Assembly (NCBI GenBank): GCA_028818755.1
Contig: JAPPNF010000186.1
Location: 30,415 to 94,414, forward strand
DNA: 64,000 nt
DNA from: Deltaproteobacteria bacterium
GTDB taxonomy: Bacteria > Desulfobacterota > Binatia > UBA9968 > JAJDTQ01
Reading direction: 5' to 3'
Shown here piece after piece: positions 17,779 to 24,859 of this stretch. A program made the translations under genes and the position numbers. The first letter of the stretch is position 1; each line of letters starts with the position of its first letter. The notes under the pieces were generated by a model, which saw only the letters and a list, made by a program, of their open reading frames with translations, had not been told where the DNA came from and did no database searches.

Positions 17779-17811
17779 CGCCTACCCCTCCGTTACGTCC
17801 GCCGACCAGCT
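17779..17811. repeat. 33-bp copy of the osmC 3' end (partner at 19179-19211)
   Basis: This intergenic stretch matches 19179-19211 at 31 of 33 positions, and the two copies lie exactly 1400 bp apart. On the minus strand it reads SWSADVTEG followed by TAG, mirroring SWSADVTEA and TAG at the end of the OsmC gene. It appears to be the remnant of a duplicated or displaced osmC 3' end next to the HEAT-protein gene. Confidence 0.75.
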
Positions 17812-17909
17812 GAGGTGGCATCCGGGTACCTTCACTGGCTGACCCGAAGCGCTACGATTGTGTATGTGGGAGGTTGATCACCACATACCGAAGCTGGGAG
17901 CAACAACAC

Positions 17910-19130
17910 GTGGACACACTAGCGGCATTCGATCGGCCGCGGGCCGCCCATCGTTCAACCGTGGCGGCACCCGCCGTCGCCGCACTGGCCCTTCTGGCTC
18001 TCGGCTGCGCCGAGGACGAACAACCCGCCCGCGTCTTTCCCGAAGTCCCCACCTTCGAGGGCTCGATCGATCTCGAAATCGGCGAGATGGACGGCGACGA
18101 CCCGTACCTGTTCACCAGGATCGCGTCGATTGCCGAAGACGCGCAGGGCCGAATAATCGTAGCTGACGCACGGACCAGCGAAATCCGCGTCTTCGAATTC
18201 GACGGCCGCTTCGCGTTCCGAGCCGGGGGGTATGGCGAGGGCCCAGGCGAACTCTCCGACATCTGTTGTCTGGCCATCGGGCCGGACGGCGAACTGTGGG
18301 TGCGCGAGGGCTCCCGTTACAGCGTGTTCGCGCTGGAATCGGCGAGCGCCGAATACCTGAGAGGCATGAGAACCCTCCAACCGGGCATCGGCTCGCGCGA
18401 TCCCTTCACCTTCGACGCGGACGGCAACCTGGTCAATGTCGGGCCGGTGACGAGTCGGGACGCCACGAACCTGACCGCGCGGTTCCGCGGCCTCACTGCC
18501 CGCCTCCTTGTGAACCCCGACGGCGCGGTGGACACCGTCCTCCTCGGCGACGGAGAGCGCCAGTACACGGGTCAGGCCACGACCGAATTCGAGCGCGAAT
18601 TGGAGGGTCGCAGTATCCGCGGCATCAGCTACCTCCACCATTGGTTTGGCCCGACCTGGATCCACGCGCACGCCGATGGGGGCGCCTGGGCGGAGGCCAT
18701 TACGTCGGCATACTCGATCAACTATCACCATCCGGACGGGACCGCTTCGCTGGTCGAGGGTCCGTCGTTCGAGGGGCCGGTGTTGAGCCCGGACGAACGG
18801 ACTACCGCGGAGTCCAGAATCCAGCGCGATCTCGACAACTCCGACCTCGACGATCATCCGTTCGGGATTCCGGACCGCAAGCCGCCGCTCGAAGGCATGT
18901 TCTTCGACGCCGCCGGTCGGCTGTGGGTCGAAAAGTCAGCCGCCGACGGGGACGAAACCCGCGAGGCCGATGTCTGGGCCGGTACGGAACTCGTCGCCCG
19001 CTACCGGTGGCCCCGCCGTATCCAGAAATACCCGACCCCCTGGGCCACGGATTCGATGCTCTACGGTGTCACCACGGACTCGCTCGGCGTGCAGCGGGTG
19101 GCCCGGGTTCGGTTCGCGCCGGGCACCTGA
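17910..19130 (+). CDS. 6-bladed beta-propeller lipoprotein
   Basis: GTG 17910 is chosen because GGGAG ends 9 bp upstream; a TTG at 17874 would abut its own GGGAGG. The 406-residue product has a lipoprotein signal (VAAPAVAALALLALGCAED, cysteine near residue 31). The body shows the propeller hallmarks IASIAEDAQGRIIVADARTSEIRVFEFDGRF, GGYGEGPGEL, CCLAIGPDGELWVREGSRYSVF and FFDAAGRLWVEKS. It resembles the lipoprotein at 10288-11520 in architecture but differs in most blades. It lies between the two copies of the osmC 3'-end repeat, which suggests it was inserted or duplicated next to osmC. Ligand unknown. Confidence 0.76.
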   Translation: MDTLAAFDRPRAAHRSTVAAPAVAALALLALGCAEDEQPARVFPEVPTFEGSIDLEIGEMDGDDPYLFTRIASIAEDAQGRIIVADARTSEIRVFEFDGRFAFRAGGYGEGPGELSDICCLAIGPDGELWVREGSRYSVFALESASAEYLRGMRTLQPGIGSRDPFTFDADGNLVNVGPVTSRDATNLTARFRGLTARLLVNPDGAVDTVLLGDGERQYTGQATTEFERELEGRSIRGISYLHHWFGPTWIHAHADGGAWAEAITSAYSINYHHPDGTASLVEGPSFEGPVLSPDERTTAESRIQRDLDNSDLDDHPFGIPDRKPPLEGMFFDAAGRLWVEKSAADGDETREADVWAGTELVARYRWPRRIQKYPTPWATDSMLYGVTTDSLGVQRVARVRFAPGT

Positions 19131-19178
19131 TCCGGCGGGTCCCGGTTCGCGGGTGCGACAACGCACCAGGGCGTTCGC

Positions 19179-19211
19179 CGCCTACGCCTCCGTTACATCC
19201 GCCGACCAGCT
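19179..19211. repeat. 33-bp repeat, genuine copy covering the osmC stop codon
   Basis: This is the partner of 17779-17811 (31 of 33 identical). It covers the last codons and stop of the OsmC gene on the minus strand, so it is the likely source copy. Confidence 0.75.
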
Positions 19212-19649
19212 CACCTCGACCGCGGCCTCCAGACTGCGAGCCGTCGGGCACTTCGCAACATGCGTGTCCAGCGCGCGGTCCACCTTGTCGCGCGCGGCGC
19301 CCGCGGGCAGCCGGATCGTGTAGTGTGCATGGATCTTGGTGAGCACCACCATCCTGTCCACCACTTCGTTGACGCCTTCGGCCCGCACGCTGATCGCGTC
19401 GTTGGCCATCGGGATCCCGCGCACCTCCAGTGCGCCGTTGAGCGTCCCGAGCAGTCAGCCGGCCGCCGCCGCGACGAGATAATCGACCGGCAGGGGACGG
19501 TCGGGCTCCTCATTGAGGCGGTAGTGGGCCTTGATCGGCCCGTGAACGCCGAAGTCGACCTCGGTGCCGTCTTCCAGGGTCGCGCGCCGATGGATGCCGT
19601 CCACCTTGGCGACGCTGGCGCGTGCGGTATAGAAGGGTTGTTGTTTCAT
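19182..19649 (-). CDS. OsmC/YhfA-like peroxide reductase; in-frame TGA at the redox cysteine, candidate selenoprotein
   Basis: Read through its internal TGA (bases 19457-19455, codon 65), this frame gives a 155-residue OsmC-family protein of normal length, starting at ATG 19649. The part before TGA ends PLPVDYLVAAAAG and the part after begins LLGTLNGALEVRGIPM. OsmC proteins normally have their peroxidatic cysteine at exactly this point (the ...AALGxC... helix), and the second family cysteine is present as Cys134 in HVAKCPTARSL. A perfect 6-bp hairpin with loop UGGAG starts 20 nt after the TGA. I infer selenocysteine insertion (Sec65/Cys134), which would make a stronger peroxidase. A nonsense mutation, a sequencing error or reinitiation to make a C-terminal fragment are the alternatives. 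No Sec machinery is in the window. Confidence 0.7.
19419..19435 (-). promoter_or_regulatory. Putative bacterial SECIS hairpin
   Basis: On the coding strand GCGCAC-TGGAG-GTGCGC forms a 6-bp perfect stem with a 5-nt loop, positions 20-36 after the in-frame TGA. The loop begins 26 nt after TGA and has G in its second and third positions. This fits the general bacterial SECIS model (hairpin within the ORF, loop roughly 16-37 nt downstream, G in the first two loop bases). It is only a sequence match; the stem also has to encode conserved residues. Confidence 0.6.
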
Positions 19650-19804
19650 GGTGGACACCTCGTCCTGACGATGGGCGTCGCCCCCTCTGCGAGTTGTCGG
19701 GCGAACGGTCGGAAAGGTATCCGGGCCGCTTGGCCGGGGAAACCCGGGCGCGTCGCCAGCTGCCCGGCGCCCGTCACGTCCCGCCACCCCATCCCAGCCC
19801 GCCC

Positions 19805-20977
19805 TCAATCCACGATCCGCGCGTACAGTTCCGGGTCGGTCGCGCCCTCGGTGTTAAACACGAGAACGCGCGAGCCCTCATCGAGCCCGATCGCCCGGCG
19901 CCGCTCCTCATCCCGCGCGACCTCGATCAGGCCCAGCAGCCCCGCCACCCCCGACTCCCCGCCCTCGAACGGCTCCCCCAGTTCGCCCCGTGCGGCGGCG
20001 CGCATGAGCGGCGCGATTCCGTCTTCCGGCACGGTCATGAACGCGTGGGCCCCCTTGCCGACGATCTCCCACGCGAGCGGCGAGATCTCCCGGCAGCTCA
20101 GCCCCGCCATGATCGTGTGCAGGTCGCCGCGGCTCGCGCTCGGCTTCCCCGCGAGCGCACTCTGAAGGAGGCCGTCGGCGGCGTCCGGCTCGACGATCAC
20201 CGCCACGGGACGATCCGCGCCCAGACGCTCCCATGCGTGCCCGATCGCCGCGGCCGCCAACCCGCCGACCCCACCCTGGATGAAGACATGGGTGGGATGA
20301 CCAAACATATTCCGATGCATATCCGCCATGGGCAGTAATGCATCCAATGCCTCATTAGCCATGATCGTATATCCCACCATGACATGACGCGGAATCTCCA
20401 TATACCCCGGATACGAGGTGTCCGAGATCACGGTCCACCCGTTCCGCGCGGCGTCGCGTGCCGCCTGGGCGACCGCGTCGTCGTACTCGCCGTCCACCCG
20501 GACGACCCGGGCGCCGAACGACCGGATCGCGCCGGCGCGGACCTCCGTAACGTGCACGGGCAGGTACACGACGGCGTCGCAACCGAACATGCGCGCGCCC
20601 CACGCGACGGCGCGCCCGTGGTTCCCGTCGGAAGCGCAGGTGACGGTCTGGGTGGCCGGACGGCCCTCGCCACGGTTCCCGGCGGAGGAAGCCGCGCGCC
20701 TCGCTCGAGCCTCCATCACCCGCCGGATTCCGTACGCCCCGCCCAGCGCCTTGAAGCTGCCCAGGCCGAAACGGCCGCTCTCATCCTTCACCCACACGGA
20801 CTCGACTCCGAGACTTGACGCCAGCGCCCGCGCGTTTCGAAGGGGGGTAGGGGCATACCCCGGCCAGGCCGAGATCTCGGCGCGGGCCTCGCGATGGGCG
20901 TCGCCGCCGATGATCCTTTGTAGCGCGGCCGGGTAGGGCATGGGCGGGGCCGCGTCGGGATTGAGCGTCCAGTTCAC
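19805..20977 (-). CDS. dpaL: Diaminopropionate ammonia-lyase
   Basis: GTG start at 20977, 390 residues, a fold-type II PLP enzyme. Lys76 in [11 protein letters not shown] is the Schiff-base lysine (Lys77 in E. coli YgeX). The [15 protein letters not shown] phosphate/substrate loop, the [12 protein letters not shown] glycine-rich motif and the [11 protein letters not shown] block are typical of diaminopropionate ammonia-lyase rather than threonine dehydratase. The enzyme converts 2,3-diaminopropionate to pyruvate and two ammonia. It is divergent from msrA and 155 bp upstream of osmC on the same strand. In E. coli the homologue ygeX belongs to a purine/selenium-associated cluster; any link to the candidate selenoprotein next door is speculative. 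Confidence 0.87.
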   Translation of the reverse strand: MNWTLNPDAAPPMPYPAALQRIIGGDAHREARAEISAWPGYAPTPLRNARALASSLGVESVWVKDESGRFGLGSFKALGGAYGIRRVMEARARRAASSAGNRGEGRPATQTVTCASDGNHGRAVAWGARMFGCDAVVYLPVHVTEVRAGAIRSFGARVVRVDGEYDDAVAQAARDAARNGWTVISDTSYPGYMEIPRHVMVGYTIMANEALDALLPMADMHRNMFGHPTHVFIQGGVGGLAAAAIGHAWERLGADRPVAVIVEPDAADGLLQSALAGKPSASRGDLHTIMAGLSCREISPLAWEIVGKGAHAFMTVPEDGIAPLMRAAARGELGEPFEGGESGVAGLLGLIEVARDEERRRAIGLDEGSRVLVFNTEGATDPELYARIVD

Positions 20978-21014
20978 AACCTATTACCTTGTTTGGGCAA
21001 TGGATTTCCGTCAA

Positions 21015-21680
21015 ATGTTTATAGGTTCTCGGAAAGCTCGCATGCCGGCTCCGGGCGACGCGCTTGCGGGTCGCGACGAACCGTTGTCCGTACCCGAAGT
21101 GCACCATGTGAACGGCAACCGGATCAAGCCGCCGTTCCCATCGGGATTCCAGCAGGCGTACTTCGCGATGGGCTGCTTCTGGGGAGCGGAGCGGCAGTTC
21201 TGGGAGCTGCGTGGCGTGTATTCGACAGCGGTCGGCTATCAGGGCGGACTGACGCCGAACCCGACCTACCGGGAGGTGTGCACGGGCGGCACCGGGCATG
21301 CGGAGGCGGTGCTCGTCGTCTTCGATCCGGATGCGGTCGACTACCGCACGCTACTGGCGGCGTTCTGGGAGGGCCATGACCCGACACAGGGCATGCGGCA
21401 GGGCGCGGACGTGGGCACACAGTACCGTTCGGCGGTGTACACGGTGGGTGATCATCAGCGCCACCAGGCCGAGGCGTCCCGGGACCTCTTCCAGGCCGAG
21501 CTTTCCGGCGCGGGATTCGGTGCGATCACGACCGAGATCGCGGATGCTCCCGAGTTCTACTACGCCGAGGAGTACCACCAGCAGTACCTGGCGAAGAACC
21601 CGGGCGGATACTGCGGCCTCGGAGGCACCGGCATCTCCTGTCCGAGCGGCATCCCCGAGCCGGATCCCGACCGCGGATGA
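21015..21680 (+). CDS. msrA: Peptide-methionine (S)-S-oxide reductase MsrA
   Basis: MsrA reduces methionine S-sulfoxide using thioredoxin. The catalytic motif [13 protein letters not shown] contains Cys54, and the C-terminal [14 protein letters not shown] holds the recycling cysteines. Blocks [47 protein letters not shown] and [12 protein letters not shown] match the long E. coli-type MsrA. ATG 21015 is chosen because homologues often begin MF..(basic)..MP.P..ALPGR; ATG 21000 and ATG 21042 are alternatives and none has a strong Shine-Dalgarno. The stop overlaps the K+ channel start in an ATGA junction, so the two are cotranslated. Confidence 0.92.
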   Translation: MFIGSRKARMPAPGDALAGRDEPLSVPEVHHVNGNRIKPPFPSGFQQAYFAMGCFWGAERQFWELRGVYSTAVGYQGGLTPNPTYREVCTGGTGHAEAVLVVFDPDAVDYRTLLAAFWEGHDPTQGMRQGADVGTQYRSAVYTVGDHQRHQAEASRDLFQAELSGAGFGAITTEIADAPEFYYAEEYHQQYLAKNPGGYCGLGGTGISCPSGIPEPDPDRG

Positions 21681-22549
21681 GTCAGAGCAACCGCCCCATC
21701 AACGGTCCGCCGTGGCGGGGGCGGCTCTACGACGTCCTCTTCGAATCGGACCAGAACGGGGCGGCGACGGCGTTCGACGTCGTGCTGATCCTCACGATCC
21801 TGTCCAGCGTCGTCGTGGTCATGCTGGATTCGGTGGAAACGGTCGTGGAGGAGCATGGTTTCCTGCTGCGCGTCCTGGAGTGGGTTTTCACGATCCTCTT
21901 CACGATCGAATACGCGGCGAGACTGGCCGCCGTGCGGTCGAAGCGGCGGTACGCGCTGAGTTTCTTTGGCATCATCGATCTGCTCGCGATCATCCCGACC
22001 TACCTCAGCCTGCTCCTGCTGGACGGGGGCTTCCTGCTCATCATCCGGGTGCTGCGGGTGCTGCGGGTGTTCCGGGTGCTCAAGCTGGTGCGCTACATGG
22101 GCGAAGCCAGGACACTGGGGCGGGCGCTGGCGGCAAGCCGCTACCGGATCATCGTCTTCCTGATCTCGGTGCTTACCCTGGTTGTGATCCTGGGCTCGTT
22201 CATGTATCTGATAGAGGGATCGACCGCCGGCTTCACGTCGATCCCCCAGTCGGTGTACTGGGCCGTGGTCACGCTCACCACCGTGGGGTTCGGCGACATT
22301 ACGCCGGTGACGGCCGTGGGGAAGTTCCTGGCGGCGATCATCATGCTGATGGGGTATGGGTTGATCGCCGTGCCCACGGGGATCGTAAGCGTGGAAATGG
22401 CGCAGGCGGCGCATATGGCCAGGAAGATGCAGGGGTCGCCGAGGGTGCGGGACCGGGTGTGCTCGGACTGCCACAGCGGCGGACACGACTACGACGCGCA
22501 GTTCTGCAAGGGATGCGGAGGGACGGTAGTGGACGTGGGGACGGAATGA
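21677..22549 (+). CDS. Voltage-gated-type potassium channel with C-terminal zinc-ribbon-like tail
   Basis: A 290-residue, six-transmembrane ion channel. The S4 helix carries regularly spaced arginines ([18 protein letters not shown], about residues 122-139), and the pore has the K+ selectivity filter TVGFGD (202-207) between a pore helix and S6 ([20 protein letters not shown]). The short cytosolic tail has two CxxC pairs (Cys262/265 and Cys277/280), a zinc-ribbon-like or redox-sensitive module. It overlaps msrA upstream and the LiaF-like gene downstream by 4 bp each, so a stress-responsive operon is likely. K+ efflux or membrane-potential control is the family role; gating by zinc or thiol state is speculation. 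Confidence 0.87.
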   Translation: MSQSNRPINGPPWRGRLYDVLFESDQNGAATAFDVVLILTILSSVVVVMLDSVETVVEEHGFLLRVLEWVFTILFTIEYAARLAAVRSKRRYALSFFGIIDLLAIIPTYLSLLLLDGGFLLIIRVLRVLRVFRVLKLVRYMGEARTLGRALAASRYRIIVFLISVLTLVVILGSFMYLIEGSTAGFTSIPQSVYWAVVTLTTVGFGDITPVTAVGKFLAAIIMLMGYGLIAVPTGIVSVEMAQAAHMARKMQGSPRVRDRVCSDCHSGGHDYDAQFCKGCGGTVVDVGTE

Positions 22550-23286
22550 AGAAGCCGGAGTCGCCGGGCGGGCCGGTGGCGGGAACGGAGCGGCCCATTT
22601 CGGTGGACGAAGCCCGGGAGAAGGTGATCGACATCCTCAGCGAGAGCTTCGCGCAGGATATCGTGTCCATCGAGGAATTCGAGCGGCGCGTGACCCTGGC
22701 GCAGAAGGCGGGCACCATCCCCGAACTGGGGACGGCGATCGAGGGACTGCGAGCGGGCGGGCGCGGCTCGCAGGCGGCTCGGGGGGACGAACTCGCGACG
22801 CTCCCCCGGATTGCGGCGGATCTGCCGGCGGGGCGAATCCGGCCCGCCGATCGCGCCGTGGCCATCTTTGGCGAGACCAACCGCAGCGGGGCCTGGATAC
22901 CCGCCCGGCGCAACACCCTGGTTGCGGTCATGGGGTCGATGGAACTCGATCTGCGGGAAGCCCTCCTGGGTCCCGGCGAGACGGTCTTCACGGTGACCGC
23001 GGTAATGGGGTCGGTGGAGGTCATCGTGCCTCCGGGCCTGCACGTCGAGTGCTCGGGTTCGGCGATTCTGGGCAGCTTTGAACACCAGGAGATGCGGTCG
23101 CTGCTGGCGACGGGGGACATGCCGGTGGTACGGATCGACGGCTTCGCGGTGCTCAGCTCGGTCGACATCGAGTATCGGTACCCGGGTGAGAGCGGACGTG
23201 AGGCCCGGCGCAGGCGGCGCAGGGAGAAGCGGGAACGGCGGCGCCTCCGGCGGCGGGATCGCGCACGCCTGGATTCCGGGCAGTAG
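22546..23286 (+). CDS. DUF1707/LiaF-like cell-wall-stress domain protein
   Basis: ATG 22546 overlaps the channel stop (ATGA). The 246-residue product begins with a DUF1707/SHOCT-like helical domain (ISVDEAREKVIDILSESFAQDIVSIEEFERRVTLAQKAGTIPEL, about residues 18-62). A LiaF/DUF2154-type beta-helical domain follows (VAIFGETNRSGAWIPARRNTLVAVMGSMELDLREA, TVTAVMGSVEVIVPPGLHVECSGSAILGSFE, about 105-200). The last 30 residues are extremely arginine-rich, suggesting binding to nucleic acid or acidic membrane. No transmembrane segment is seen, unlike Bacillus LiaF. LiaF-like domains act in envelope-stress sensing; here the partner could be the overlapping K+ channel, but that is inference. Confidence 0.75.
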   Translation: MKKPESPGGPVAGTERPISVDEAREKVIDILSESFAQDIVSIEEFERRVTLAQKAGTIPELGTAIEGLRAGGRGSQAARGDELATLPRIAADLPAGRIRPADRAVAIFGETNRSGAWIPARRNTLVAVMGSMELDLREALLGPGETVFTVTAVMGSVEVIVPPGLHVECSGSAILGSFEHQEMRSLLATGDMPVVRIDGFAVLSSVDIEYRYPGESGREARRRRRREKRERRRLRRRDRARLDSGQ

Positions 23287-23420
23287 CACGGGCACGCGCT
23301 GCGCCCCGGCGGTGCACTCCCCGTGCTTCCGGGATCTTTCACCCGGAGCCTCGCGCGGTTACGCTGTCCGCGTTCGCTGTCCGTACCTACGACCCACCGC
23401 CACCAGGAGGCGATCAGTCA

Positions 23421-23825
23421 ATGTTCAAGACGGAGCATGCGGGACTCAAGGAGTTCGCTTACAACGCGCTGCGCGTGGTAGCCGGCTTCCTCTTCGCGCA
23501 GCACGGAGCCCAGAAGCTGTTCGGGGTGCTGGGCTCGGAACCCGTGGAGAGCCTGATGAGCCTCCGCGGAGCCGCCGGGGTCATCGAGTTCTTCGGCGGC
23601 CTGCTGCTGATGCTGGGCCTGTTCACGAGGCCGGTGGCCTTCATCGCCTCCGGTCAGATGGCGGTCGCGTACTTCATGGTGCACGTGCCGATGGGCTTCT
23701 GGCCGATCATGAACCGCGGCGAGCTTGCCGCCTTCTACTGCTTCACGTGGCTGTTCTTCTTCACGCACGGCGGCGGCCGGTACTCCATGGACGGTTGGCT
23801 CGCGAGCCGCAGCGAAGGAGACTAG
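23421..23825 (+). CDS. DoxX family integral membrane protein
   Basis: ATG 23421 has AGGAGG 10 bp upstream, giving 134 residues with four predicted membrane helices. The DoxX signature is present: NALRVVAGFLFAQHGAQKLFGVLG near the N-terminus, GVIEFFGGLLLMLGLFTRPVAF in the middle and PIMNRGELAAFYCFTWLFFFTHGGGRYSMD near the end. Family members (YphA, YqjF, MhqP, SURF1-associated DoxX) are linked to thiol or oxidative stress and quinone metabolism, but the biochemical role is not settled. Its position among msrA, osmC and bacilliredoxin genes supports a redox-stress theme. Confidence 0.85.
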   Translation: MFKTEHAGLKEFAYNALRVVAGFLFAQHGAQKLFGVLGSEPVESLMSLRGAAGVIEFFGGLLLMLGLFTRPVAFIASGQMAVAYFMVHVPMGFWPIMNRGELAAFYCFTWLFFFTHGGGRYSMDGWLASRSEGD

Positions 23826-23828
23826 CGG

Positions 23829-24245
23829 CTAGCAGTGCTCGGCGAAGGCGGCCTGCAGGTCGTCGGCGATCGCGGGGGCTGACCGTCCCTCGATCTGGAA
23901 GCGCTCGAGCATGAACACGACGTCTCCGTCCTTCAGCAGCGCGATCGAGGGGGAGGACGGCGGGTAGCCGATGAGCTGCTTGCGGGCTTCCGCGGTGGCA
24001 TCCAGATCCTGTCCGGCGAAGACCGTGACCTTGTGGTCCGGCTGCTTGTCTCCCTGGAGGGCCAGCATCACTGCCGGGCGAAAGATCCCGGCGGCGCAGC
24101 CACACACGGAATTGACCGCCACGAGCACGGTGCCTTCCATGGCGTCCATCGCCTGGTTGACCTGCTCCGCGCTGCGGAGTTCCTGGAAACCGATCTGAAC
24201 CAGTTCGTGCCGCATCGGGGCGACCATCATCTCTGGGTAGGGCAT
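23829..24245 (-). CDS. BrxA/BrxB family bacilliredoxin
   Basis: ATG 24245 gives a 138-residue protein; a start at 24266 is possible but adds residues absent from the family. The thioredoxin-like fold of YphP/YqiW proteins is recognised by VNSVCGCAAGIFRPAV with the CGC active site (Cys48, Cys50), SPSIALLKDGDVVFMLERFQIEGRSAPAIADDLQ and a terminal cysteine. Bacilliredoxins remove bacillithiol from mixed disulfides on proteins, so the organism may make bacillithiol or a similar thiol; bacillithiol genes are not in this window. It is encoded convergently to doxX, with stop codons only a few bases apart. Confidence 0.85.
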   Translation of the reverse strand: MPYPEMMVAPMRHELVQIGFQELRSAEQVNQAMDAMEGTVLVAVNSVCGCAAGIFRPAVMLALQGDKQPDHKVTVFAGQDLDATAEARKQLIGYPPSSPSIALLKDGDVVFMLERFQIEGRSAPAIADDLQAAFAEHC

Positions 24246-24325
24246 TTTCGTACTGGGTCCTGTCACTGGGCTCGTTGGCTGTACGGGCGCTTGTAACCGA
24301 TATTATAGGCCGAAGGAGGTCCCCG

Positions 24326-24859
24326 ATGGAAGTTGTCCGCCTGCGGGTGAACGGAGACGAGCGCGTTTGCGGGGTGCCCGCGCACTACACCCTGCTGGAG
24401 ACGCTGCGCTATGGACTGGGTCTGACCGGGTCCAAGCAGGGTTGCGACAAGGGGGACTGCGGCGCCTGTACTGTGATCGTGGACGGCCGGGCCATCCTGT
24501 CGTGCATCACGCCAGTCCGGGAGGCGGAGGGGCGCGAGGTGCGCACCGTCGAGGGGCTTGCCGAAGGGACCGAGCCGCACCCGGTTCAGGACGAATTCGA
24601 CCTCAACGGCGCCGCGCAGTGCGGCTTCTGCACGCCTGGGATCCTGTGCAGTTCGGTGGCGCTGCTCGATCACAACCCGGCGCCGACGCGCGAGGAGATC
24701 CGGGCCGCGCTGGCGGGCAACCTCTGCCGCTGCACCGGTTACGCGAAGATCTACGACGCCGTGGAGGCCGCGGCGACCCGGCTGGGCGGGGAAGTGCGGG
24801 GGCCCGAGCCGGACGAGCCGGCGCCGCGGGCGACTCCCGTGGAGAGGGTGGGCGCGTGA
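24326..24859 (+). CDS. hcrC: Molybdenum hydroxylase [2Fe-2S] small subunit (4-hydroxybenzoyl-CoA reductase gamma-like)
   Basis: A strong AAGGAGGT at 24313-24320 sets ATG 24326; the product has 177 residues. The plant-type [2Fe-2S] domain has Cys40, Cys45, Cys48 and Cys60 (GSKQGCDKGDCGACTV...SC), and the all-helical second domain has Cys99, Cys102, Cys134 and Cys136 (CGFCTPG and NLCRCTGY), as in all xanthine-dehydrogenase-family small subunits. The stop overlaps the large-subunit GTG start by 4 bp. The symbol follows from the FAD subunit downstream, which carries the extra [4Fe-4S] loop unique to 4-hydroxybenzoyl-CoA reductases. The subunit passes electrons between the molybdenum centre and FAD. 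Confidence 0.85.
   Translation: MEVVRLRVNGDERVCGVPAHYTLLETLRYGLGLTGSKQGCDKGDCGACTVIVDGRAILSCITPVREAEGREVRTVEGLAEGTEPHPVQDEFDLNGAAQCGFCTPGILCSSVALLDHNPAPTREEIRAALAGNLCRCTGYAKIYDAVEAAATRLGGEVRGPEPDEPAPRATPVERVGA

Noticed and set aside
19182..19424. Treating the two OsmC fragments as two independent genes
   Set aside because: Neither half is a complete OsmC fold, they share one frame separated by a single TGA, and the downstream part has no good Shine-Dalgarno.
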